From Candidatus Gastranaerophilales bacterium (GTDB lineage: Bacteria > Cyanobacteriota > Vampirovibrionia > Gastranaerophilales > Gastranaerophilaceae): a stretch of DNA of 8,560 nucleotides. Under the pieces are notes generated by a model. The model ran no database searches and was not told the origin of the DNA. It saw only the letters and a program-made list of their open reading frames with translations. Below are positions 1-5,569 of the stretch, one piece after another. The position numbers were made by a program, and so were the translations under genes. Each line of letters starts with the position of its first letter. Positions within the stretch are counted from its first letter, which is position 1. The stretch lies in NCBI GenBank assembly GCA_021199975.1, contig JAJQHF010000284.1, positions 1 to 8,560 of the forward strand, in the 5' to 3' direction.

Positions 1-24
1 TGCCAGCGAAAACCCTTTTTTCAT
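1..24 (-). CDS. Start of a type IV prepilin-like protein (partial, runs off left edge)
   Basis: Only the first eight codons are inside the window, reading M-K-K-G-F-S-L-A on the minus strand. This matches the start of a class III (prepilin) signal: a short basic leader ending in Gly, then Phe and a hydrophobic run. In the family a peptidase cuts after the Gly and methylates the Phe, and a Glu is expected at mature position 5, which would be the next codon outside the window. A GGAG ribosome binding site lies at 33-36 with an 8-base spacer, which supports the ATG at 22-24. The ATG at 29-31 is in another frame and sits only one base from the GGAG. The gene is divergent from rpmE. Proteins of this type are pilins, pseudopilins or other short surface filament proteins. 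The call rests on eight residues, so the product is a recognition by motif and not a proven family. Confidence 0.55.
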
Positions 25-63
25 TTTTCATACTCCGTATAATTTTCAGCGGTAATTTACATA

Positions 64-153
64 TATAATTAATTATAACATGCCGCAATGAAAAATCCAA
101 AAAACATAAAATTTATAAATTGTTACATTTTTTGATAAAAAAATATCGATATT
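64..153. other. AT-rich divergent spacer with three perfect short palindromes
   Basis: Three perfect palindromes lie between the divergent genes: TATAATTAATTATA (64-77), AATTTATAAATT (110-121) and AATATCGATATT (142-153). The last ends two bases before the rpmE -35 box, a position where a repressor or activator could act. The first contains the candidate minus-strand -10 box. In DNA this AT-rich, 12-base palindromes arise fairly often by chance, so these are only possible operators. No regulator family is recognised. Confidence 0.25.
72..100 (-). promoter_or_regulatory. Candidate promoter for the minus-strand prepilin-like gene
   Basis: On the minus strand a perfect TATAAT lies at 77-72. Seventeen bases upstream of it, at 100-95, is TTGGAT, which matches only the first three bases of the sigma-70 -35 consensus. 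The position gives a leader of about 40 bases before the ATG at 24. The -10 box is inside an AT-rich palindrome, so a chance match is possible. Confidence 0.35.
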
Positions 154-155
154 AC

Positions 156-184
156 TTGATATAAATTTTTTAGCTGATTATAAT
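156..184 (+). promoter_or_regulatory. Near-consensus sigma-70 type promoter of rpmE
   Basis: TTGATA (156-161, five of six matches to the -35 consensus) and TATAAT (179-184, perfect -10) are separated by exactly 17 bases. Transcription would start near 191 and give a leader of about 30 bases. That leader contains the ribosome binding site AGAGG at 209-213, seven bases before the rpmE ATG. The match suggests strong, mostly constitutive expression, as expected for a ribosomal protein gene. Confidence 0.75.
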
Positions 185-220
185 TCTATAGCTGACAAAG
201 TAAAAAACAGAGGTATAAAA

Positions 221-421
221 ATGAAAAAAGGAATTCATCCGGAATATAAAAAGACGGTTATAAAATGTGTATGCGGTAACGAAATTGAAACAGGCTCGGT
301 TGAAGAAAATATTACAGTTGAAATTTGCAACAACTGTCATCCTTTCTATACGGGCAACCAAAAAATAGTTGATACGGAAGGTCGTATTGAAAAATTCAAA
401 AAACGTTATCAGCAAAAATAG
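221..421 (+). CDS. rpmE: 50S ribosomal protein L31, zinc-binding (C+) type
   Basis: This 66-residue protein is the large-subunit ribosomal protein L31 (bL31), which sits at the central protuberance and helps bridge the two subunits. The start MKKGIHP and the block CNNCHPFYTG (36-45) are hallmarks of the family. Four cysteines at 16, 18, 36 and 39 form the zinc site, so this is the C+ paralogue, not the zinc-free form made under zinc starvation in some bacteria. The C-terminal stretch GRIEKFKKRY is also typical, and the length is close to the E. coli protein (70). The start has AGAGG seven bases upstream and a near-consensus promoter. The gene ends in TAG, the only TAG stop in the window, and two hairpin terminators follow within 70 bases. 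L31 next to prfA is a common arrangement in bacteria; here thyX sits between them. Confidence 0.97.
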   Translation: MKKGIHPEYKKTVIKCVCGNEIETGSVEENITVEICNNCHPFYTGNQKIVDTEGRIEKFKKRYQQK

Positions 422-427
422 CTTTAT

Positions 428-461
428 GCTGTGTTCCTCTATAAAGGAACACAGCTTTTTT
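428..461 (+). terminator. Rho-independent terminator after rpmE
   Basis: A perfect 11-base-pair stem, GCTGTGTTCCT (428-438) with AGGAACACAGC (445-455), closes a six-base loop and is followed directly by six T residues (456-461). It begins six bases after the rpmE stop codon. This is a textbook intrinsic terminator for the rpmE transcript. Confidence 0.9.
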
Positions 462-463
462 AA

Positions 464-490
464 CCCGCTTTTTTAAAGGCGGGCATTTTT
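464..490 (+). terminator. Second tandem terminator-like hairpin, just before thyX
   Basis: CCCGC (464-468) pairs with GCGGG (479-483). The stem can extend by a G-U and two A-T pairs to eight base pairs with a four-base loop. CA and five T residues (486-490) follow. It lies right behind the first terminator and ends only 18 bases before the thyX start, so no full promoter fits between it and thyX. It may be a backup terminator, or an attenuator or RNA-processing hairpin controlling flow into thyX. Confidence 0.65.
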
Positions 491-508
491 CTCATAAAAG
501 GGGGTTGT

Positions 509-1207
509 ATGAGCAAGGATAAATATGCACAGGTAAGATTAATATCAAAACCGCAAAATATGCTAAAAACAATTTATACAGCTTGCAGAACATGCTATAG
601 TGCGGATTCTCCTTTGAATATTTATGACTGCGAATCTGCTCAAGATGAAGAAAAAATGTTAAAGCTCATATCAAAAGTTGTTTCATCTGGGCATTACAGC
701 ACAATTGAACATATTCAAGTGAGTTTTGCCATAAGCAATATTTCAAGAGCATGCTCTCATCAGCTTGTAAGACACAGACTTATGTCTTTTTCTCAAAAAT
801 CTCAAAGATATGTAAAAGAAAAAGGACAATTTGACTACCTTACACCTGATACTATTGAAGATAATCCCGAACTGAAGAATAAATTTGATGATTTTATGAG
901 TAAAATTTCTCAATTCTATATTGAGTTAACTCAAGCCGGCATTCCTGCAGAAGATGCAAGGGCGGTTCTTCCTAATGCCGCTGAAACTTCTATGGTTGCA
1001 AGTTTGAATTTGAGAGAATTAATTCATCTCGCTAATTTAAGGTTATGTTCAAGGGCTCAAAAAGAAATCAGAATCCTTGTCAAAAGAATGTGCGGTGAAT
1101 TAATAAAAGAAGAACCCTGGTTAAAGGATTATTTGGTTCCGAAATGTGAAAAACTCGGGTTTTGCGATGAAGATAAATCATGCGGCAGAATGCCGGTTAG
1201 AAAGTAA
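509..1207 (+). CDS. thyX: Flavin-dependent thymidylate synthase ThyX
   Basis: ThyX makes dTMP from dUMP using methylene-tetrahydrofolate, FAD and NADPH. Unlike ThyA it regenerates tetrahydrofolate directly. The signature RHR-x7-S is at 88-98 (R88, H89, R90, S98), followed by Q99-R100-Y101. Further family blocks are ARAVLPNA (150-157), the N167-x-R169 pair, R178 (likely the conserved dUMP-binding arginine) and AQKEIR (183-188). The 232-residue length is normal for a homotetrameric ThyX. The C-terminus has three cysteines (213, 219, 225) in a PKCEKLGFC...SCGR tail, which I recall from clostridial and other anaerobe ThyX proteins; it could bind metal, but that is an inference. The ATG follows a strong AAGGGGG site (498-504). 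The gene sits between rpmE and prfA, with two terminators upstream and no clear promoter, and prfA starts six bases after its stop. Confidence 0.96.
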   Translation: MSKDKYAQVRLISKPQNMLKTIYTACRTCYSADSPLNIYDCESAQDEEKMLKLISKVVSSGHYSTIEHIQVSFAISNISRACSHQLVRHRLMSFSQKSQRYVKEKGQFDYLTPDTIEDNPELKNKFDDFMSKISQFYIELTQAGIPAEDARAVLPNAAETSMVASLNLRELIHLANLRLCSRAQKEIRILVKRMCGELIKEEPWLKDYLVPKCEKLGFCDEDKSCGRMPVRK

Positions 1208-1213
1208 TTAATT

Positions 1214-2296
1214 ATGGAAGAAATGCTTGATAAAATATTACAAATTGAAAGTAAATATATAGAACTCGGTCAAATTTTATCTGACCCCGAAGTTATACAA
1301 GATTACGAAAGGTTTAAAACACTTTCAAAGCAAAGAAAAGCAATGGAAGAGTCGGTTGAGGTTTATCACAATTGGAAAGATGCACAGCAAGCTGTTTCAG
1401 ATGCCGAAGAATTGTTAAAAAGCGAATCTGATGAAACAATGCGGCAATTTTTGCATGATGAGATTTCTTCAAACGAAAAGAAAATGTCTGATTTGGAAGA
1501 ACGCATGAGAATATTATTGCTGCCCCGTGACCCGATGGATGATAAAGATATCATGCTTGAAATAAGAGGTTCGGCAGGCGGCGACGAAGCAAATATTTTT
1601 GCGGGCGATTTGATGAGAATGTATTTAAGATATGCCGATAAACAAGGCTGGCAGACTCAAATATTAAGCAAAACAGATTGTGAAGCCGGCGGTGTATCAG
1701 AGGTTATTATATCCGTTAAAGGCGACAGCATATATTCAAAACTAAAATACGAATCGGGAGTTCATAGAGTTCAAAGAGTTCCCGCAACCGAATCTCAGGG
1801 CAGAGTTCATACTTCAACTGCAACAGTAGCCGTAATGCCCGAAGTTGATGATGTTGAAGTTGAATTAAATATGAATGATATTGAAATAACAACCGCACGT
1901 TCGGGCGGCGCAGGCGGACAGAATGTAAACAAAGTTGAAACAGCCGCAAGAGTTTTTCATAAACCGACAGGAATAATGATATTTTGCACGGAAGAACGTT
2001 CACAACTTCAAAACAAAGAAAGAGCGCTTCAAATTTTAAAAGCAAAACTTTATGATTTGGAGGTTCAAAAACAAATGAAAGAAGTAACGGATTTAAGACG
2101 TTCTCAAGTCGGAACGGGTGACCGCTCGGAACGTATCAGAACCTACAATTTTCCGCAAGGCAGATTAACAGACCACAGAATAGGTCAAAATCTTAATGTA
2201 TGGACTGTAATTGACGGTGATTTAGATGAGCTTATAAGTCTGCTTATGGCGCATGACCAAAAATTAAAACTCGAAAAACTTGCACAAATTAATTAA
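1214..2296 (+). CDS. prfA: Peptide chain release factor 1 (RF1)
   Basis: RF1 reads UAA and UAG in the ribosomal A site and triggers release of the finished protein. At 360 residues it is the same length as E. coli RF1. The stop-codon-reading tripeptide PAT is at 190-192 within RVQRVPATESQGR, which separates it from RF2 (SPF). The catalytic GGQ is at 234-236 within SGGAGGQNVNK; its glutamine is normally methylated by PrmC. The DPMDDKD segment and GSAGGDEANIFAGD (119-132) are the usual domain 2 blocks. The start is six bases after the thyX stop and has only a weak GAAAG upstream, so translational coupling to thyX is likely. A second ATG three codons on (1223) is a possible start. prmC, often the next gene, is absent here and rsmH follows after 18 bases. 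Every gene in the window ends in TAA or TAG, codons RF1 can read. Confidence 0.97.
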   Translation: MEEMLDKILQIESKYIELGQILSDPEVIQDYERFKTLSKQRKAMEESVEVYHNWKDAQQAVSDAEELLKSESDETMRQFLHDEISSNEKKMSDLEERMRILLLPRDPMDDKDIMLEIRGSAGGDEANIFAGDLMRMYLRYADKQGWQTQILSKTDCEAGGVSEVIISVKGDSIYSKLKYESGVHRVQRVPATESQGRVHTSTATVAVMPEVDDVEVELNMNDIEITTARSGGAGGQNVNKVETAARVFHKPTGIMIFCTEERSQLQNKERALQILKAKLYDLEVQKQMKEVTDLRRSQVGTGDRSERIRTYNFPQGRLTDHRIGQNLNVWTVIDGDLDELISLLMAHDQKLKLEKLAQIN

Positions 2297-2314
2297 CAAA
2301 TATTTGGGGATAAA

Positions 2315-3301
2315 ATGCACGAATTTAAACACTTTCCCGTCATGCTAAATGAGGCGGTTGAAGCATTGGAGTGTAAAAAAGGGAAATTATATATTGATGC
2401 AACCTTGGGCGGCGGGGGATATAGCGAATTAATACTTAAAAAAATATCACCCGAAGGCAGATTGATTTCTTTTGATATTGATAACTATGCCGTGGAATAT
2501 TCAAAAGAAAAATTAAAAGATTACGAAAATTTAACGATTGTTAACGATTCTTACACTAATATTAAGAAATATTTAGATGAAAATAATATAAAAGAAATAG
2601 ATGGCGGAATTGTATTTGACTTAGGGGCTTCAACTCCTCAATTGACTTCCCGAACCAGAGGTTTCAGTTTTTTGAATAATGCGAAATTAGACATGCGTTT
2701 TAATCAGTCGGCTGATTTTTCGGCTTATGATGTTATTAATGATTATAAAGAAGATGAATTAGTCAAAATCTTTAGTGAATACGGGGAAGAACGTTTTTCC
2801 AAAAGAATTGCAAAAAAAATAATTGAAGTAAGAAAAATTAAACCTGTAGAAACGACTAAAGAGCTTGTTGATATTATATTTGAGGCAACTCCGAGAATAA
2901 AATCAAAAATTCATCCGGCAACAAGAGTTTTTCAGGCAGTCAGAATAGAAGTTAACCATGAACTTGATAATATTAAAAATACATTAAATGATGTGCTTAC
3001 TTTACTTGGAAATAATGCTATACTATCAATAGTTACTTTCCATTCTTTAGAGGACAGAATAGTTAAACAATTTATTAAACACTATTCAAAAGAATGGATT
3101 GGGGGAGATTGGCATAAGCCGGCCCGGGCATGGCAGGTTTCCGATAGTATTTATATTCCAAACGTTAAGAATGAATACCATCAGCCCTGGCTTGAACCTG
3201 TTATTAAAAAACCGTTAACCGCAAGTGAAGAAGAAATAAGAGTTAACCCGCCCTCAAGGTCGGCAAAGCTCAGAATAGCGAGAAGAATAAACAAAAAATA
3301 A
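2315..3301 (+). CDS. rsmH: 16S rRNA (cytosine-1402-N4) methyltransferase RsmH
   Basis: RsmH (MraW) uses S-adenosylmethionine to N4-methylate C1402 of 16S rRNA, in the ribosomal P site. The N-terminal HFPVMLNEAVEAL and the SAM-binding loop DATLGGGGYS (28-37) are typical, as are FDID (53-56), FDLGASTPQL (101-110), RGFSF (115-119) and LDMRF (125-129). Further blocks are HPATRVFQAVRIEVNHEL (200-217) and TFHSLEDRIVKQF (241-253). The C-terminal NPPSRSAKLR (311-320) corresponds to the usual NPRxRSAKLR with one Pro in place of Arg. At 328 residues it is slightly longer than many homologues. The extra length falls in the variable segment at about 258-298, which is unusually tryptophan-rich (W261, W266, W273, W292). 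GGGGA at 2306-2310 is the ribosome binding site. It opens the dcw-type block, as rsmH commonly does, but mraZ is not upstream; prfA is. Confidence 0.96.
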   Translation: MHEFKHFPVMLNEAVEALECKKGKLYIDATLGGGGYSELILKKISPEGRLISFDIDNYAVEYSKEKLKDYENLTIVNDSYTNIKKYLDENNIKEIDGGIVFDLGASTPQLTSRTRGFSFLNNAKLDMRFNQSADFSAYDVINDYKEDELVKIFSEYGEERFSKRIAKKIIEVRKIKPVETTKELVDIIFEATPRIKSKIHPATRVFQAVRIEVNHELDNIKNTLNDVLTLLGNNAILSIVTFHSLEDRIVKQFIKHYSKEWIGGDWHKPARAWQVSDSIYIPNVKNEYHQPWLEPVIKKPLTASEEEIRVNPPSRSAKLRIARRINKK

Positions 3302-3324
3302 TCATCATTCGGGAGAGACATCAG

Positions 3325-3771
3325 TTGAGCAGAAGTTCAATAAAATATATCGATACTTCATACATGTACAGACATCAGCCTGTTGCTGCGCCTGTGAGCA
3401 ATCCCGTAATCTACGGTCGTTTCCCTAAATTTTCTCACAGAAAATCTTCCGTTGAGAAAATTAATAAATTTTTAAGTTCAATCCTGCTTTTATTGGTTAT
3501 GTTATCTTTAGTAAGTTATTATTTTGTTTCCGACGGCGAAAAAAACATGAATAATTTAGGCAGAGAAATAGTTGCTTTGACTAATGAAAATATTGAACTG
3601 CAAAATAAATTGGATAATTTAAATTCATTTAACAAAGTAGGAACAATTATAAAAGATACATCCGCATTGGATACGGCAAAAAAAGTAATAGAAATTCCCG
3701 CAGTTAATACAATTTCCGCACCTCAAATCAGCTCTGTTCCCGTCAATTATAATTGGTCTATAGGTTATTAA
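3325..3771 (+). CDS. FtsL-like single-pass membrane protein with coiled coil
   Basis: The 148-residue product has no family motif I recognise, but its place and shape fit FtsL, the small divisome protein that works with FtsB and FtsQ to activate FtsW-FtsI. A Tyr/Ser-rich cytoplasmic N-terminus of about 46 residues is followed by one membrane segment (about 48-68, rich in Leu/Ile/Val). A heptad-like coiled coil then runs over about 72-101 (NNLGREIVALTNENIELQNK), with a Ser/Pro-containing tail of about 45 residues. A gene of this type between rsmH and ftsI is the standard position of ftsL. The start is TTG, backed by GGGAGAG (3311-3317) seven bases upstream; the first in-frame ATG (3364) has no such site. 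FtsL sequences diverge strongly, so lack of sequence identity is expected. The long N-terminus is unusual for FtsL. A DivIC/FtsB-type protein is an alternative. Confidence 0.7.
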   Translation: MSRSSIKYIDTSYMYRHQPVAAPVSNPVIYGRFPKFSHRKSSVEKINKFLSSILLLLVMLSLVSYYFVSDGEKNMNNLGREIVALTNENIELQNKLDNLNSFNKVGTIIKDTSALDTAKKVIEIPAVNTISAPQISSVPVNYNWSIGY

Positions 3772-3835
3772 TTTTAGTTAAATTATTTATACAATTTTTA
3801 TATTATGCTACCCTGTTAATAGGGGTTAAACTTGC
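3772..3835 (+). promoter_or_regulatory. Gap before ftsI: weak promoter candidate and hairpin over the ribosome binding site
   Basis: This 64-base AT-rich gap is the longest inside the gene block. A TATTAT (3801-3806) preceded 17 bases earlier by TTAAAT (3778-3783, three of six -35 matches) could be a weak promoter. The ftsI ribosome binding site AGGGG (3821-3825) can pair with CCCT (3811-3814) across a six-base loop, giving a short four-pair stem that might lower translation. The spacer from AGGGG to the ATG is ten bases, longer than for the neighbours. No T-run follows the stem, so it is not a terminator. Confidence 0.25.
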
Positions 3836-5554
3836 ATGGATGAAAATAACCAAAAGGATAAAATAAAACAAGTTGAAATGCGTATAAAAATAGCGCATGT
3901 ATTTTTGTTATGCCTTTTTATAACTGCCATTATATATTTATTTTTACTGCAAGTAGCGGATATAAGGCACTACAGATTAAAAGCCGAAAATCAGAGATAC
4001 AGCAAAAATTTTATAATGAGAGGGCAGATAGTTGACAGAAAAGGACTTAGACTTGCCTCCGATCAGGCTTCTTATAATCTGTATGCGCACAGAGAATATT
4101 TTGACCATACCCCCGGGGAACTTGCGGGGATACTTTCACCATATTTAAATATTGATAAAAAAACAATTACGGACAATATAAACAAAGGGGCAACCGTTAT
4201 TCTCTTGAAAAAAGATATAGATAGGCAGACAGCGGAGCAGATAAAAAAATTAGGATTAAGAGAAATAAGTTTAGATAAAAAAAATGAAAGAGTATATCCG
4301 CAGGATGAATTGGCGGCACATGTTATAGGGTATTATAATCCTGATGCCGCAACCGCATCAGGTGTTGAATTAACTGCAAAATCAAAATTAGAAGCGGTGG
4401 ATGAAAGCGTAAAAGTTCAAAGAACTCCGAGAGGCGATATTATTTATGAAGCTCAAACGGATCCTGTTCTTGCCGCAACTCCGCAAGTCGGCAAAACCGT
4501 AACATTAACAATTGATTCAGCTATACAATATGTATGTGAACGTGAACTTATTAAAATGATAACTGAAAAACAAGCTGCAAGAGGCGCTGTTATAGTTATG
4601 AACCCTAAAAACGGAGAGATATTGGGTTATGCTGTTTATCCGAGATATAATCCGAACAATTATAAAAAAACTCCTGCAATTTTACTTAAAAACTGGACAT
4701 TATCTGATGTTTATCCTCCGGGTTCAACATTTAAAACACTGACAGTTGCGGCAGGATTGGAAAGCGGCAAGATAAAACCCTGGTCAAAAGTACCTGATAC
4801 GGGTAAAATGAAACTCGGGAATTGGACTATACAAAATTACGATTATAATAAACATCCTAACCCTGGTATGATTAGTCTTGTATATTTGCTTGAACATTCA
4901 AGTAATGTGGGAAGCGCAAATATTGCTTTAATGATGAGCGCACCTGAATTTTACAATATACTTTCAAAGTTCGGAATAGGCAGAAAAACGGGCATTGACT
5001 TAAATGGTGAATCATCGGGGCTTTTGCCCAAACCTTTTCAATGGGATAAATCAAGACAGGCTACAATGGGCTACGGCTACGGCGCATCTGTTACGGCAAT
5101 ACAAATGGTAAGTGCCGTTTCGGCTCTTGCTAATAACGGTGTGAGAGTTACTCCGCATGTAATAAAATATTCACCTGAGGAGGAAGCCGAAAAAATACAG
5201 CGTATTCAAGCAATAAGTCCCGAAACCGCAAGAATGACAACCAAGCTTTTAGCCCAGAGCGTCGCTAACTCAAAATCACACATAAATTTAGAAAGATACA
5301 CCGTGGCAGGCAAAACGGGAACTTCAAAAAAACCGAAGGAAAAATCAAAAGGGTATTCAAATGCTTTATATGCTTCTGTTATAGGGTATTTACCCGCTGA
5401 CGACCCTCAGCTTTTGGTTTATGTTATTGTCGATTCCGCTTCCGCAGGAGGACCTGTTTGGGGAAATACGGTAGCCGCCCCGATTTTTAAAGAAGTTGCA
5501 AATCAGTGCGCAAGAATACTTAATATTCCGCCTGATAAAAATATTACAGAATAA
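3836..5554 (+). CDS. ftsI: Penicillin-binding protein, septal transpeptidase FtsI/PBP2 type (class B)
   Basis: This 572-residue class B penicillin-binding protein cross-links peptidoglycan peptides at the division septum and is the target of beta-lactams. A short cytoplasmic N-terminus precedes one membrane anchor (about 17-39). The pedestal (dimerisation) domain begins with RGQIVDRKG (62-70). The transpeptidase domain shows all three active-site motifs: STFK (297-300, S297 the nucleophile) in YPPGSTFK, SSN (355-357), and KTG (493-495) in VAGKTGTSKK. GYGYGASVTAIQ (412-423) is another family block. No PASTA domains are present. The position after an FtsL-like gene and before murE favours FtsI over the elongation protein MrdA. 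The ATG at 3836 follows AGGGG; a nearby TTG (3832) and a second ATG (3840) are out of frame. The gap to murE is 15 bases, so the two are surely co-transcribed. Confidence 0.95.
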   Translation: MDENNQKDKIKQVEMRIKIAHVFLLCLFITAIIYLFLLQVADIRHYRLKAENQRYSKNFIMRGQIVDRKGLRLASDQASYNLYAHREYFDHTPGELAGILSPYLNIDKKTITDNINKGATVILLKKDIDRQTAEQIKKLGLREISLDKKNERVYPQDELAAHVIGYYNPDAATASGVELTAKSKLEAVDESVKVQRTPRGDIIYEAQTDPVLAATPQVGKTVTLTIDSAIQYVCERELIKMITEKQAARGAVIVMNPKNGEILGYAVYPRYNPNNYKKTPAILLKNWTLSDVYPPGSTFKTLTVAAGLESGKIKPWSKVPDTGKMKLGNWTIQNYDYNKHPNPGMISLVYLLEHSSNVGSANIALMMSAPEFYNILSKFGIGRKTGIDLNGESSGLLPKPFQWDKSRQATMGYGYGASVTAIQMVSAVSALANNGVRVTPHVIKYSPEEEAEKIQRIQAISPETARMTTKLLAQSVANSKSHINLERYTVAGKTGTSKKPKEKSKGYSNALYASVIGYLPADDPQLLVYVIVDSASAGGPVWGNTVAAPIFKEVANQCARILNIPPDKNITE

Positions 5555-5569
5555 AAAGAGGTAATAAAT

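Noticed and set aside
25..220. Riboswitch or small RNA in the divergent spacer
   Set aside because: The rpmE leader would be only about 30 bases and the rest is AT-rich without GC-containing stems, so no riboswitch class fits.
170..415. 81-codon minus-strand open frame over rpmE
   Set aside because: It lies opposite rpmE and its promoter, has Phe/Asn-rich low-complexity content reflecting the complement of AT-rich coding DNA, and shows no family features.
440..445. TATAAA as a -10 box for thyX
   Set aside because: It is the loop of the first terminator and has no -35-like sequence 16-18 bases upstream.
1205..1213. TAATTAATTA repeats seen near 64, 1205 and 2289
   Set aside because: These are simple AT runs, in two cases made of stop codons and their flanks, with no shared longer context.
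1716..2045. 109-codon minus-strand open frame inside prfA
   Set aside because: It is fully antisense to the conserved prfA core. Its Leu/Arg-rich composition is what the complement of Glu/Lys-rich codons gives, and no ribosome binding site was evident.
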